DNA from: Microbispora hainanensis | GTDB taxonomy: Bacteria; Actinomycetota; Actinomycetes; Streptosporangiales; Streptosporangiaceae | Direction of reading: 5' to 3' | DNA: 64,000 nt | Assembly (NCBI RefSeq): GCF_006874475.1 | Contig: NZ_VIRM01000010.1 | Span: 1 to 64,000 of the forward strand | Part shown: positions 40,719 through 50,197 of the stretch, in pieces | How the letters are laid out: each line of letters starts with the position of its first letter | How positions within the stretch are numbered: the stretch's first letter is position 1 | The notes under the pieces: generated by a model | Database searches by the model: none | Seen by the model: only the letters and a program-made list of their open reading frames with translations | Told to the model about the DNA's origin: nothing | Position numbers and translations under genes: made by a program

Positions 40719-41570
40719 ATGTCCGCAGCGGACGTACGCGACGCCGCGCACCGGGAGAACTTCCCGGTGGCCTCCCGCCTGCTTCCGCGCGCGTACCGCC
40801 GCGACCTGATGGCGGTGTACGGCTTCGCCCGCTATGTGGACGACGTCGGCGACGAGGGGGACCCCGCCGGGCGGTCCGCCCTGCTCGACGAGGTGGAGGC
40901 CGACCTCGGCCGCCTGTACGCCGGAGGGAGCCCGCGGCTGCCCGCCGTGCGGGCGCTGGGGCCGCTGGTCGCCGGGCGGGGCGTGCCGCGGACGCCCTTC
41001 CTCCATCTCGTGGAGGCCAACCGGCGCGACCAGGCGGTGCGGCGCTACGACACCTTCGCGCAGTTGCTGGCCTACTGCGAGCTGTCCGCCAACCCCGTCG
41101 GGCGGATCGTCCTGCACGTCTTCGGCGTGGCCACCCCGGAGCGGGCGCGGCTGTCGGACCGCATCTGCTCGGCGCTGCAGGTGATCGAGCACTGCCAGGA
41201 CGTGGGCGAGGACCACGCCCGCGGCCGCGTCTACCTCCCCGGCGAGGACCTGCGCAGGTTCGGCTGCCGCGAGGCAGACCTGGACGCGCCGCGCACCTCC
41301 CCGCGACTGCGCCGGGCCGTGGCGCTGCAGGCCCGCCGCGCCGCCACCCTGCTGGACGAGGGCATGCCGCTGCTGGAGACGCTGAGCGGGTTCGCGCGCA
41401 CCGCGGTCGCCGGCTATGTCGCGGGCGGCCGGGCGGCGCTCGCGGCGCTGGAGCGGGGCCGGCACGACGTCCTCGGCGGGGCGGTCCGCGCGCGCCGCCG
41501 CGCGGTGCTGAGCGAGTGGGTGCGCGTGCTGAAGGAGGTGAACGGTGACGGTTCCCGGCGCGATTCCTGA
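40719..41570 (+). CDS. hpnC: squalene synthase HpnC
   Basis: A 283-residue trans-isoprenyl diphosphate synthase-type protein, first of the hopanoid operon. HRENFPVASRLLPRAYRRDLMAVYGFARYVDDVGDEG contains the first Asp-rich motif (DDVGD), and EHCQDVGEDHARGRVYLPGEDL the second. In the HpnC/D/E route, hydroxysqualene forms from presqualene diphosphate; HpnC catalyses that hydrolytic step. ATG at 40719; GGAG lies 12 bases upstream, rather far. The next gene starts inside it, 26 bases before its stop. Confidence 0.92.
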   Translation: MSAADVRDAAHRENFPVASRLLPRAYRRDLMAVYGFARYVDDVGDEGDPAGRSALLDEVEADLGRLYAGGSPRLPAVRALGPLVAGRGVPRTPFLHLVEANRRDQAVRRYDTFAQLLAYCELSANPVGRIVLHVFGVATPERARLSDRICSALQVIEHCQDVGEDHARGRVYLPGEDLRRFGCREADLDAPRTSPRLRRAVALQARRAATLLDEGMPLLETLSGFARTAVAGYVAGGRAALAALERGRHDVLGGAVRARRRAVLSEWVRVLKEVNGDGSRRDS

Positions 41571-42561
41571 TCCCGTTCCCGATCGCCCGCCCGGCCCCGC
41601 CCCGCATCGCGCGGGGGACGACCCGCCCGGTCCCGCGCTGCGCCCCCTCACGCCCATTCCCGTGCCGATGCCGGTAGCGGTGCCCGTTCCCGTGGCCTAC
41701 CGGTATTGCGAGCGCGTCGTCCGCACCCGCGCGCGCAACTTCGCCTACGGCATCCGCCTGCTCGCCCCGCCCAAGCGCCGCGCGCTCAGCGCGCTCTACG
41801 CCTTCGCCCGCCGGATCGACGACATCGGCGACGCGGCCGGGCCGGTGGACGCCCGGCTGTCGGCCCTGGAGCAGGCCCGCGCGGGACTGCGGGCCACCCT
41901 GCCGGACCTCGCCGACCCCGTCCTGGTGGCGCTGCGCGACACCGCCGCGCGCTTCCCCGTCCCTCTGGAGGCGTTCGAGGAGCTGATCGACGGATGCGCC
42001 GACGACGTCGCGGGCGCGTGCTACCAGTCGTACGAGGACCTGGTCGGCTACTGCCGGGAGGTCGCCGGGTCGATCGGACGGCTGTCCCTCGGCGTGTTCG
42101 GCCTCGCCGGCGGGGCGGCGGCCGAGCAGCGGGCCCTGCGGCGGGCGGCGCGGCTCGCCGACTCCCTGGGGGTGGCGCTCCAGCTCACCAACGTGCTCAG
42201 GGACCTGCGCGAGGACCGGTGCGCGGGCCGGGTCTACCTGCCCGCCGACGACCTGCGCAGGTTCGGCTGCACCCTCGACCTGGACGCGTCGGGGGCGTTC
42301 GCCGATCCGCCCGAGCGGCTGGCTCGGCTCATCCGCTATGAGGCGGGCAGGGCGCTCGGCTGGTACGCCGAGGGGATGCGCCTGATCCCGCTGCTCGACC
42401 GGCGCAGCGCGGCCTGCACCGCGGCGATGGCGGGCATCTACCGGCGGCTGCTCGCGCGCATCGCCGCCGACCCCGGCCAGGCGCTGGCCGGGCGCGTGTC
42501 GCTCACCCCGTGGGCGAAGGCGATGGTCGCGGCGCGGGCGATCACGGGAGCGTCCCGATGA
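41545..42561 (+). CDS. hpnD: presqualene diphosphate synthase HpnD, with proline-rich head
   Basis: A 338-residue protein. After residue 50 it is normal HpnD: YCERVVRTRARNFAYGIRLL, LYAFARRIDDIGDAAG (first Asp motif), YCREVAGSIGRLSLGVFG, QLTNVLRDLREDRCAGRVYLP (second motif). It joins two farnesyl diphosphates into presqualene diphosphate. The first 50 residues (PDPVPDRPPGPAPH, PIPVPMPVAVPVPVAYR) are low-complexity and rich in Pro and Val, which is not usual. The GTG at 41545 overlaps hpnC; an internal start near 41660 would remove this head. ATGA overlap with hpnE. Confidence 0.92.
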   Translation: MTVPGAIPDPVPDRPPGPAPHRAGDDPPGPALRPLTPIPVPMPVAVPVPVAYRYCERVVRTRARNFAYGIRLLAPPKRRALSALYAFARRIDDIGDAAGPVDARLSALEQARAGLRATLPDLADPVLVALRDTAARFPVPLEAFEELIDGCADDVAGACYQSYEDLVGYCREVAGSIGRLSLGVFGLAGGAAAEQRALRRAARLADSLGVALQLTNVLRDLREDRCAGRVYLPADDLRRFGCTLDLDASGAFADPPERLARLIRYEAGRALGWYAEGMRLIPLLDRRSAACTAAMAGIYRRLLARIAADPGQALAGRVSLTPWAKAMVAARAITGASR

Positions 42562-43910
42562 ACGGCCGGATGAGCAGCCCGAGGGACGTTGCGCCCGTCG
42601 CCGTGGTGGGCGGCGGCCTCGCCGGCATCACCGCGGCCCTCGCGCTCGCGGAGGCCGGATGGCCGGTGACGCTCTACGAGGCGAGGCCCCGGCTCGGGGG
42701 GGCCACCCACTCCTTCGCCCGGGGCGGCCTGACGGCCGACAACGGGCAGCACGTCTTCCTGCGCTGCTGCACGGCCTACCGTGGGCTGCTCGACCGGCTG
42801 GGCGGCACCGGGCGGGTGCGCCTGCAGGAACGCTTCGACGTGTGCGTGCTCACCCCCCACGGCGGGCGGGGCCGGCTGCGCCGGGCCGCGCTGCCCGGGC
42901 CGTTCCACCTGCTGCCCGCGCTCGCGGGCTACCGCCTGCTGTCCCCCGCCGACCGGCTGCGCGCGATGCGCGGCGCGCTCGCGCTGCGCGGGCTCGACCC
43001 GGCGGAGCCCGCCCTCGACCGGGCCGCGCTCGGCGGCTGGCTGGCCGACAACGGCCAGCGGGAGGCCGCGCGGCGGGCGCTGTGGGACCTGTTCGCGGTG
43101 GCGGCGCTCAACATCCCGTCCGACGAGGCGGCGCTGGGACCGGCGGCGATGGTCTTCAGGACGGCCCTGCTCGGCCGCGCCGACGCCGCCGACATCGGGG
43201 TGCCGTCCGTCCCGCTCGGCGAGCTGCACGGCGGCGCCGCGCTGTCCGCGATCACCCGGCTGGGCGGTGAGGTGCGGCCGGCGGCGAAGGTCGACAGGGT
43301 CCTGCCGGGGCCGGCGATCCGCGTGGGCGGCGCGCGCGTCGACGCGTCGGCCGTCGTGGTCGCCACCCCGCACGGCCAGGCCGCGCGGCTCGTGCCGGCG
43401 GAGGCCGCGCCGGACCGGGACGCCTGGGCGGGCCTCGGGGCGAGCCCCATCGTCAACGTGCACGTCGTCTATGACCGGCCCGTCATGCGGCTGCCGTTCG
43501 CCGCCGTGGTCGGCTCGCCGGTGCAGTGGATCTTCGACAGGACCGCCTCGGGCGGCCTCACGCGGGGCCAGTATCTGACGGTCTCGGTGTCGGCGGCGCG
43601 GCACTGGATCGAGGTGCCCACGGCCGTGATGCGCGAGGTGTTCCTGCCCGAGCTGGAGCGGCTGCTCCCCGCCGCGCGTGCGGCCAGGGTCGTGGACCTG
43701 TTCATCACCAGGGAGCGGCGGGCGACCTTCCGGCAGGTCCCGGGCAGCGGGGGGCTGCGCCCGGGCACGGCCACCCGGTGGCCCGGGCTGTTCCTCGCCG
43801 GCGCGTGGACCGACACGGGCTGGCCCGACACGATGGAGGGAGCCGTGCGCAGCGGTCTCCAGGCGGCCCGCCTCGCCAGGCGGCATCTCGAAAAGGAGCA
43901 CGCCCTGTGA
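42558..43910 (+). CDS. hpnE: hydroxysqualene dehydroxylase HpnE
   Basis: A 450-residue flavoprotein that reduces hydroxysqualene to squalene, completing the HpnC/D/E route. FAD motif [21 protein letters not shown] with [12 protein letters not shown], then [50 protein letters not shown] and the C-terminal [20 protein letters not shown], the FAD-anchoring motif. The ATG overlaps the hpnD stop. Complete and normal length. Confidence 0.93.
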   Translation: MNGRMSSPRDVAPVAVVGGGLAGITAALALAEAGWPVTLYEARPRLGGATHSFARGGLTADNGQHVFLRCCTAYRGLLDRLGGTGRVRLQERFDVCVLTPHGGRGRLRRAALPGPFHLLPALAGYRLLSPADRLRAMRGALALRGLDPAEPALDRAALGGWLADNGQREAARRALWDLFAVAALNIPSDEAALGPAAMVFRTALLGRADAADIGVPSVPLGELHGGAALSAITRLGGEVRPAAKVDRVLPGPAIRVGGARVDASAVVVATPHGQAARLVPAEAAPDRDAWAGLGASPIVNVHVVYDRPVMRLPFAAVVGSPVQWIFDRTASGGLTRGQYLTVSVSAARHWIEVPTAVMREVFLPELERLLPAARAARVVDLFITRERRATFRQVPGSGGLRPGTATRWPGLFLAGAWTDTGWPDTMEGAVRSGLQAARLARRHLEKEHAL

Positions 43911-45874
43911 CCGGCGTCACCACCGGCGTCACCACCGGGGCCGCCGCTGCGGCCGCCGCCGGCGTCACCGCTGGGGTCGCCACCAGCGCCGCCCGCGCCG
44001 CGACCGCCCTGAAGGCGGCGCGCGACCACCTGCTGGGCCTGCAGTCGCCCGAGGGCTGGTGGAAGGGCGAGCTGCAGACCAACGTGACCATGGACGCCGA
44101 AGACCTCCTGCTGCGCGAGTTCCTGGGCGTGCGGACCGCGGAGGAGACCGCCGAGGCCGCCCGGTGGATCAGGTCGCAGCAGCGCGCGGACGGCACGCTT
44201 TCCGGCACCTGGGCGAACTTCCACGAGGGTCCCGCCGACCTGTCCACCACCATCGAGGCGTACGTCGCGCTGCGGCTCGCGGGCGACCCGCCCTCGGCCC
44301 CGCACATGCGCGCCGCGGCGGCGTACGTGCGCGGGGCGGGCGGCATCGAGTCGGCCCGGGTCTTCACCCGGATCTGGCTCGCCATGTTCGGGCAGTGGCG
44401 GTGGGAGGACCTGCCGGTCATCCCACCGGAGATCATGTTCCTGCCGCCGTGGTGCCCGCTGAACGTGTACGACTGGGCGTGCTGGGCCCGGCAGACCATC
44501 GTCCCGCTCACGATCGTGACCGCGCACCGGCCGGTCCGGCCGCTGCCGTTCGGGCTGCCGGAGCTGCGTACGGGACGGCCCGCGCCACGGCCCCCGCGGA
44601 CCGGCTGGGACGCGGCGTTCGCGGCCCTCGACCGCGCCCTGCACCGCTACGAACGGCATCCGGTCGCCGGGCTCCGCCGCGCCGCGCTGCGGCGGGCCGT
44701 CGAGTGGGTGGTCGCCCGGCAGGAGGCGGACGGCTCGTGGGGCGGCATCCAGCCCCCCTGGGTCTACTCGCTGATCGCGCTGCACCTGAGCGGGTACGGC
44801 ATCGGCCACCCCGTCATGCGCGCCGGCCTGGCCGGGCTGGACAGGTTCACCATCAGAGAGGACGGCACGCGCCGGCTGGAGGCGTGCCAGTCGCCGGTCT
44901 GGGACACCGCGCTCGCGATGACCGCCCTCCTCGACGCGGGCCTGCCCCCCGACCACGCCGCGCTGAGCCGGGCGGGCGAGTGGCTGCTGCGCGAGGAGAT
45001 CCGTGGGCCGGGCGACTGGGCGGTGCGGCGCCCCGGTCTCGCGCCGGGCGGCTGGGCCTTCGAGTTCGACAACGACGGCTATCCCGACGTCGACGACACG
45101 GCCGAGGTGATCCTCGCGCTGCGCCGCTTGGGCCGGCCCGACGCCCGGCCGGCCCTGGAGCGGGGGCTGCGCTGGACGGCCGGGATGGCCTGCCGCGACG
45201 GCGGGTTCGCCGCTTTCGACGCCGACAACACCCGCGAGCTGTGCCTGCGGCTGCCGTTCTGCGACTTCGGCGCGGTCATCGACCCGCCGTCGGCCGACGT
45301 GACCGCGCACGTGGTCGAGGCGCTCGCGGCCGAGGGGATGGCCCGCTCCCCCGTCGTACGGCGGGCGGTGGTGTGGCTGCTGCGGGCGCAGGAGCCCGAC
45401 GGCTCGTGGTTCGGCCGGTGGGGGGCCAACCACGTGTACGGCACGGGGGCGGTGCTGCCCGCCCTCGCCGCGGCCGGGGTGCGGCCGGAGGCCCCCTGCG
45501 TGCGGCGCGCCGTGGCGTGGCTGGAGGCGCACCAGCACCCCTGCGGCGGCTGGGGCGAGGACCTGCGCTCCTACCGCGACCCCGCCTGGATCGGGCGGGG
45601 CGAGCCGACCGCCTCGCAGACGGCCTGGGCCCTCATCGGCCTGCTCGCGGCCGGGGAACGGGGCCCGTCCGTGGACCGGGGCGTCGCCTGGCTCGCCGAC
45701 AGCCAGCGCCCCGACGGCACCTGGGACGAGCCCTACTACACCGGGACGGGCTTCCCCGGCGACTTCGCCATCAACTACCACCTCTACCGCCTCGTCTTCC
45801 CGGTCAGCGCGCTCGGCCGCTACCTGCGCCTGCACGAGACGGCCGGACCGGAGGCGACGCCATGTCCGATCTGA
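43907..45874 (+). CDS. shc: squalene-hopene cyclase
   Basis: A 655-residue cyclase that converts squalene into hopene at the membrane. Catalytic DVDDTAE at 394-400, with Asp396/Asp397 as the proton donors. QW repeats: [59 protein letters not shown]. FxxDFxINYxxY-like end [18 protein letters not shown]. The first 30 residues are a Gly/Thr/Ala/Val run from short nucleotide repeats (GGCGTCACCACC twice). The GTG overlaps the hpnE stop. Confidence 0.95.
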   Translation: MTGVTTGVTTGAAAAAAAGVTAGVATSAARAATALKAARDHLLGLQSPEGWWKGELQTNVTMDAEDLLLREFLGVRTAEETAEAARWIRSQQRADGTLSGTWANFHEGPADLSTTIEAYVALRLAGDPPSAPHMRAAAAYVRGAGGIESARVFTRIWLAMFGQWRWEDLPVIPPEIMFLPPWCPLNVYDWACWARQTIVPLTIVTAHRPVRPLPFGLPELRTGRPAPRPPRTGWDAAFAALDRALHRYERHPVAGLRRAALRRAVEWVVARQEADGSWGGIQPPWVYSLIALHLSGYGIGHPVMRAGLAGLDRFTIREDGTRRLEACQSPVWDTALAMTALLDAGLPPDHAALSRAGEWLLREEIRGPGDWAVRRPGLAPGGWAFEFDNDGYPDVDDTAEVILALRRLGRPDARPALERGLRWTAGMACRDGGFAAFDADNTRELCLRLPFCDFGAVIDPPSADVTAHVVEALAAEGMARSPVVRRAVVWLLRAQEPDGSWFGRWGANHVYGTGAVLPALAAAGVRPEAPCVRRAVAWLEAHQHPCGGWGEDLRSYRDPAWIGRGEPTASQTAWALIGLLAAGERGPSVDRGVAWLADSQRPDGTWDEPYYTGTGFPGDFAINYHLYRLVFPVSALGRYLRLHETAGPEATPCPI

Positions 45875-47409
45875 CCGATCTGATCGTGTGCACCGCGCTG
45901 GGGATGGAGGCCCGGGCCGTCGCCCGCGGCCTGCGCTCCCGGCCGGACCCCGGCGGCGGCCACCCGCTGGTCCGGGTCGTCCGGATGGGCATGGGGCCCG
46001 AACGGGCCGCGCGCGCGGCGGCCCTGCTCCCGCCCGCCGCCGCCCTCGCCGTCACCGGCTTCGGCGGGGCGCTCCACGACGGACTGCGCCCCGGGGACGT
46101 GCTCGTCGCCACCGAGGTCCGCTCCGGCGACCGGGTCTGGCCGTGCCCGTCGGCTCCGCTGCTCGCCGGAGAGCTCGTGCGCGCCGGGCTGCCCGCCCGC
46201 ACCGGCCCGCTCGTCACCTCTCCGCGCATCGTGACCGGCCGTGGCCGCCGGGCGCTGGCCCGCGAGGGCGCGTACGCCGTCGACATGGAGAGCGCCCCGA
46301 TGGCGGCCGCCGCGGGGGCCCGGCCGTTCGCGGCCGTGCGGGTCATCGTGGACACCCCCGACGCCCCGCTGCTGAACCTCGCCACGATGGGCGGCGCGGT
46401 CGCCGCGCGGCGCACGCTCGCCCGGATCGGCCCGGTGCTGGCCCGGTGGGCGGCGGCGACCGGCCCGCGGCGGGTCCTGCTGGCCTCGCCCCGCTCGTTC
46501 TGCGCCGGGGTCGAACGGGCCATCGAGATCGTGGAGCGCGCGCTCGACCGGTTCGGCGCGCCCGTGTACGTGCGCAAGCAGATCGTGCACAACATTCACG
46601 TCGTACGCGACCTGGAGCGGCGCGGCGCGGTGTTCGTCGACGACCTGGCCGAGGTGCCGGAGGGCGCGGTCACGGTCTTCTCCGCGCACGGGGTCGCGCC
46701 CGCCGTACGCGAGGAGGCGGGGCGGCGCGGGCTGCGCGTCGTCGACGCGACGTGCCCGCTGGTGGCGAAGGTGCACGCGGAGGCCCGCAGGTTCGCCGCG
46801 CGGGGCGACCTCGTCATGCTCATCGGCCACGCCGGGCACGAGGAGGTCGAGGGCGTGCTCGGGGAGGTGCCCGGCGCGGGCGTGCTGGTCGAGGACGAAG
46901 CGGGAGTGGCGGACGCGGTGGCGGCCGTGCCGCCGGGGCGCGGGGTCGCCTACCTCACCCAGACCACGCTGGCGGCCGACGAGGCGGGGCGGGTCGCCGC
47001 GGCGGTGCGGCGGCGCTTCCCCGACGCCGAGGGGCCGCGCGGCGACGACATCTGCTACGCGACGACCAACCGGCAGCACGCGGTGCGGGCCGTCGCCGAG
47101 GAGGCCGACCTGGTGCTGGTCGTCGGCTCGGCCAACTCCTCCAACGCGCTGCGCCTCACCGAGGTCGCCGCGCGCTCCGGTCACGGCGGGGCTCCGCTCG
47201 CCCGCCTGGTCGACGGCCCCGGCGACATCGCGCTCGACTGGCTGCGCGGCGCGCGGACGGTCGGGGTGACCGCCGGGGCGTCCACGCCCGGCGCGATGGT
47301 GGACGCCATCGTGGCCGCCCTCGGCGGGCTCGGCCCGCTGGAGACGGAGGAACGGAGGGTGACCGAGGAGAACGTCGAGTTCACGTTGCCGAAGGAGGTG
47401 CGGCCCTGA
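45862..47409 (+). CDS. hpnG-ispH: fusion of HpnG nucleoside phosphorylase and IspH
   Basis: A 515-residue two-domain protein. Residues 1-200 are a nucleoside phosphorylase of the hopanoid type ([61 protein letters not shown]), which in the hopanoid pathway cleaves adenine from adenosylhopane. Residues 203-500 are IspH (LytB): three Fe-S cysteines Cys214 ([10 protein letters not shown]), Cys298 (DATCPLV) and Cys398 (ICYATTN), HEEVEGV, and TAGASTPG. IspH makes IPP/DMAPP from HMBPP. Both halves look complete. The fusion joins precursor supply and side-chain processing. The ATG overlaps the shc stop by 13 bases. Confidence 0.9.
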   Translation: MSDLTDLIVCTALGMEARAVARGLRSRPDPGGGHPLVRVVRMGMGPERAARAAALLPPAAALAVTGFGGALHDGLRPGDVLVATEVRSGDRVWPCPSAPLLAGELVRAGLPARTGPLVTSPRIVTGRGRRALAREGAYAVDMESAPMAAAAGARPFAAVRVIVDTPDAPLLNLATMGGAVAARRTLARIGPVLARWAAATGPRRVLLASPRSFCAGVERAIEIVERALDRFGAPVYVRKQIVHNIHVVRDLERRGAVFVDDLAEVPEGAVTVFSAHGVAPAVREEAGRRGLRVVDATCPLVAKVHAEARRFAARGDLVMLIGHAGHEEVEGVLGEVPGAGVLVEDEAGVADAVAAVPPGRGVAYLTQTTLAADEAGRVAAAVRRRFPDAEGPRGDDICYATTNRQHAVRAVAEEADLVLVVGSANSSNALRLTEVAARSGHGGAPLARLVDGPGDIALDWLRGARTVGVTAGASTPGAMVDAIVAALGGLGPLETEERRVTEENVEFTLPKEVRP

Positions 47410-48413
47410 TGCCGATGCCCGTACGCCAGAGTCTGCGCGTCGGGGCCTACATCCTGGCCCAGCGGCTGCGCCGGCGGGAGAGGTTCCCGCTGCTGGTCGA
47501 GCTTGAGCCGTTGTTCGCGTGCAACCTGAAGTGCGCGGGCTGCGGGAAGATCCAGCACCCGGCCGGCGTGCTGAAGCAGCGCATGCCGGTCGAGCAGGCG
47601 GTGGCCGCCGTCGAGGAGTGCGGCGCCCCGATGGTGTCGATCGCGGGCGGGGAACCGCTCATGCACCCCCAGATCGGGGAGATGGTCGAGGAACTGGTGG
47701 CGCGCAGGAAGTACGTCTTCCTGTGCACCAACGCGCTGCTGATCCCGCGCAAGATCGACCGGTTCACGCCCTCGCCCTACTTCGCGTGGGCGGTCCACAT
47801 CGACGGCCTGCGCGAGCGGCACGACGCGTCGGTGTGCAAGGAGGGCGTGTTCGACGAGGCGGTCGCGGCGGTGCGCGAGTGCCGGCGGCGCGGCTTCCGC
47901 GTCACCACCAACACCACGTTCTTCGCCGGCGACAGCCCGCGCACCGTGATCGAGGTGCTCAACTTCCTCAACGACGACCTGTGCGTCGACCAGATGATGA
48001 TCTCGCCCGGGTACGCGTACGAGAAGGCGCCCGACCAGGACTGCTTCCTGGGGGTGCGGCAGACGCGGGAGCTGTTCCGCGCCGCGTTCGCGGGCGGCAA
48101 CCGCAGGCGCTGGCGGTTCAACCACTCGCCGCTGTTCCTGGACTTCCTGGAGGGGAAGGCCGACTTCCCGTGCACGGCCTGGGCGATCCCGTCCTATTCG
48201 GTGTTCGGCTGGCAGCGGCCCTGCTACCTGATGGCGGACGGGTATGCGCAGAGCTACCGGGAGCTGGCCGAGGAGACCGACTGGGACGCCTACGGCCGGG
48301 GGCGCGACCCGCGCTGCGCCAACTGCATGGCCCACTGCGGCTACGAGCCGACGGCGGTCTTCGCCACCCTCGGCTCGCTGCGCGAGTCCCTGCGCGCTCT
48401 GCGCGGGACGTAG
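47409..48413 (+). CDS. hpnH: adenosylhopane synthase HpnH (radical SAM)
   Basis: A 334-residue radical SAM enzyme. LVELEPLFACNLKCAGCGK contains the CxxxCxxC cluster motif at Cys38, Cys42, Cys45; then SIAGGEPLMHPQIGEMV (SAM-binding GGE), LCTNALLIPRKI, HIDGLRERHD, SPGYAYEKAPDQ and the C-terminal CANCMAHCGYEPTAV. It adds the adenosyl group to hopene. The start overlaps the fusion gene's stop by one base (TGATG). Last gene of the operon; the next gene is convergent. Confidence 0.95.
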   Translation: MPMPVRQSLRVGAYILAQRLRRRERFPLLVELEPLFACNLKCAGCGKIQHPAGVLKQRMPVEQAVAAVEECGAPMVSIAGGEPLMHPQIGEMVEELVARRKYVFLCTNALLIPRKIDRFTPSPYFAWAVHIDGLRERHDASVCKEGVFDEAVAAVRECRRRGFRVTTNTTFFAGDSPRTVIEVLNFLNDDLCVDQMMISPGYAYEKAPDQDCFLGVRQTRELFRAAFAGGNRRRWRFNHSPLFLDFLEGKADFPCTAWAIPSYSVFGWQRPCYLMADGYAQSYRELAEETDWDAYGRGRDPRCANCMAHCGYEPTAVFATLGSLRESLRALRGT

Positions 48414-48420
48414 GTAACTC

Positions 48421-49185
48421 TCAGGGACGGCCGAAGCGGCGGGCCAGCACGCGGAACACGCCGGGCGCGGCCCCGTGCAGGCGGGCGGGCACCCGCAGCC
48501 AGGCGGGGACGTACACCTCGGCGCGGTCGCGCTCGACGGCCGTCGCGATGGCGCGGGCCACCCGCTCGGGCGGGACGGGCTCGGGCCTGCGGCGGGTGTA
48601 GGGCCTGCCGCGCCGGGCGAAGAACGGCGTGTCGACGACCCCCGGCACCACGGCCGTCACGCCGACGCCCTTCCCGTCGACGCCGGCCCCGTCGACGGGG
48701 GGAAGCTCGTAGCGCAGGCTCTCGGCGAAGACCAGCAGGCCCGCCTTGGTCGCGGCGTACACCGCCTCCTCCCGCACGCCCACCACACCGGCGATCGAGG
48801 CGACGTAGACGAGGTGGCCCCGGCCGCGCTCCAGCATCCCGGGCAGCAGCAGCCGGGTGAGCTGCACGTGGGCCGTCAGGTTGACCGCGATCATGCGCTC
48901 GGCCGTGCCGCCCGACATCCGCGTGAGCGGCCCGCTCCAGCCCTCGCCCGCGCACGCCACCAGAACGTCCACCCGCCCGGCGCGTACGGCGAGGTCGGCC
49001 GAGGGGTCGGACAGGTCCGCGGGCAGCATCTCGCCGCCGGTCCGTGCGGCGACGCCCGCGAGCGCGTCCTGGTCGCGCCCGGACAGCACCAGCCGCGCGC
49101 CGCGCGCCGACAGCTCCAGCGCCGTGGCGGCGCCGATGCCCGACGACGCCCCCGTGACGAGCACCCGTGCCCCCGCCAGCCGCAT
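48421..49185 (-). CDS. SDR oxidoreductase
   Basis: A 254-residue short-chain dehydrogenase: VLVTGASSGIGAATALELSARGARL, ADLSDPSADL, LVACAGEG, YVASIAGVVG and the active site YAATKAGLL (YxxxK). The C-terminal extension (TRRRPEPVPPERVARAIATAVERDRAEVYVPAWLRVPARLHG) is that of the membrane-linked SDRs acting on lipids or steroids. The ATG at 49185 is preceded by a longer open frame to 49374 that contains short repeats and is not likely coding. It converges on hpnH with 7 bases between the stops; a hopanoid or lipid substrate is possible but unproven. Confidence 0.87.
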   Translation of the reverse strand: MRLAGARVLVTGASSGIGAATALELSARGARLVLSGRDQDALAGVAARTGGEMLPADLSDPSADLAVRAGRVDVLVACAGEGWSGPLTRMSGGTAERMIAVNLTAHVQLTRLLLPGMLERGRGHLVYVASIAGVVGVREEAVYAATKAGLLVFAESLRYELPPVDGAGVDGKGVGVTAVVPGVVDTPFFARRGRPYTRRRPEPVPPERVARAIATAVERDRAEVYVPAWLRVPARLHGAAPGVFRVLARRFGRP

Positions 49186-49208
49186 CCGCGCCCACCCCCT
49201 CGTCGCCT

Positions 49209-49232
49209 GCTCGTCACCCCGCTCGTCACCCC
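49209..49232. repeat. 12-bp direct repeat, two copies
   Basis: GCTCGTCACCCC twice in tandem, with a partial third copy (GCTCGCCC). It lies in the leader of the SDR and before the antitoxin gene. The complement reads GGGGTGACGAGC, sharing GGTGACGA with the repeat at 35153. Confidence 0.8.
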
Positions 49233-49309
49233 GCTCGCCCAAGGGTGTACCCCTGTGGTTTCCGCGAACCGGTGGACCGCCGGTGGTATGACTGGGTAAC
49301 CTGCCGAGT

Positions 49310-49543
49310 ATGACCAAGAAGATTACGATCTCTTTGCCGGACGAACTGGCCGACGAGGCGCAGGCGTCCGGCAACGCCTCGGCCTACATCGCCGCGGCGC
49401 TGCGGGAGCGGCGGCGCATCCAGGGCGACCTGGCCATCATGGCCGATTTATGGGGGCCGGGCTGGCAGGACGGCATCACCGATGACGACAGCGCCCGCGC
49501 GGCGCGCCTGATGAACGGCGACGCCAAGGCGGACGCCGCGTGA
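49310..49543 (+). CDS. antitoxin-like ribbon-helix-helix protein (VapB/CopG type)
   Basis: A 77-residue protein: MTKKITISLPDELADEAQAS is a ribbon-helix-helix DNA-binding strand and helix, followed by AYIAAALRERRRIQGDL and an acidic C-terminal tail (WQDGITDDDSARAARLM) of the sort that wraps a toxin. The downstream gene overlaps the stop (GTGA) and looks like a PIN-fold protein, so this is a toxin-antitoxin arrangement. It would repress its own operon. ATG at 49310. Confidence 0.8.
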   Translation: MTKKITISLPDELADEAQASGNASAYIAAALRERRRIQGDLAIMADLWGPGWQDGITDDDSARAARLMNGDAKADAA

Positions 49544-49989
49544 CCGACCCCGTCCCACCGGCCGGCGTCCTGTCCGGCCACGTGCTGGACCTCGACGCCG
49601 TCGTCCACCTGATCGAGGGCAAGAGCATGTACGGCAGGGCCGTCGTGCGGCAGTCCTCGGCGCACGGCGTCACCCTCCTCGTCCCCGCGCTCGCCGTCCA
49701 GGTGTTGTCGCTCGGTCCCATCCAGCCCCGGCTCGAACGCTTCCTGCGGATGTCGATGGTGGTCAGCGGCGCGCTCTCCCCCGGCGACGCCGTCGAAGGC
49801 GGGCCGTACGCGCAGGCCATCATGACGAGCCTGCGGCGTCACCGGCCGGCCGCCGCCGACGCGCTCCTGCCCGACGTCCTGGTCGCCGCCCACGCGGCCG
49901 TCCACGCCACCCGCCGCAACTGGCGGATCATCACCGCGACCCCCTACCTGTACGAGGGCCTCGACGTCCGCCTGGAGATCCTCCCCTAG
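49540..49989 (+). CDS. PIN-domain-like VapC toxin, degenerate
   Basis: A 149-residue protein. VLDLDAVVHLIEG places the first catalytic Asp and LLPDVLVAAHAAVHATRRNWRIITATP the later acidic region, as in PIN ribonucleases. The middle ALAVQVLSLG has Gln where a catalytic Glu (AxxE) is expected, and TATP has Thr where TxD is usual. It is therefore either a divergent or an inactive PIN toxin. The GTG overlaps the antitoxin stop. Other RNA-binding folds cannot be excluded. Confidence 0.65.
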   Translation: MTDPVPPAGVLSGHVLDLDAVVHLIEGKSMYGRAVVRQSSAHGVTLLVPALAVQVLSLGPIQPRLERFLRMSMVVSGALSPGDAVEGGPYAQAIMTSLRRHRPAAADALLPDVLVAAHAAVHATRRNWRIITATPYLYEGLDVRLEILP

Positions 49990-49992
49990 CCC

Positions 49993-50031
49993 CTGCGACC
50001 AGGTCCTGCGACCAGGTCCTGCGACCAGGTC
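49993..50031. repeat. 13-bp tandem repeat, three copies
   Basis: CTGCGACCAGGTC is repeated three times exactly, 4 bases after the stop of the PIN-like gene. It sits at the edge of the remnant region 50046-50176. Confidence 0.9.
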
Positions 50032-50045
50032 CTGATCCGGCCCGG

Positions 50046-50114
50046 TCAACGGCGAAGGGACTGCACGCGGTCGAGGATCGAGTCGAGCGCGGCCTGCAAG
50101 GGGGCGATGTCGCG
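50046..50114 (-). pseudogene. C-terminal remnant of an unidentified gene
   Basis: On the minus strand the codons RDIAPLQAALDSILDRVQ, then SLRR and a TGA at 50046, look like the C-terminal helix of a protein. Upstream (above 50114) this reading is interrupted by the SDR remnant on the other strand. Family not identifiable from 22 residues. Confidence 0.35.
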
Positions 50115-50116
50115 GC

Positions 50117-50176
50117 GTGGCCTCCTACCTCACGGGCGCCACCATCCCCGTCGACGGCGGACGAACGATCGCCTAG
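50117..50176 (+). pseudogene. C-terminal remnant of an SDR gene
   Basis: VASYLTGATIPVDGGRTIA followed by TAG is the closing segment of a classical SDR (the TGxxxPVDGG motif). The preceding 230 residues are missing. It lies head to head with the remnant at 50046-50114; both have lost their N-terminal parts at about 50115, as if the middle of a divergent pair were deleted. Confidence 0.75.
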
Positions 50177-50197
50177 CGGAAGCCGCCCACCCCGTCC

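Noticed and set aside
43469-45835. 788-residue minus-strand frame across shc
   Set aside because: Antisense shadow; the + strand has all QW and DxDDTA motifs.
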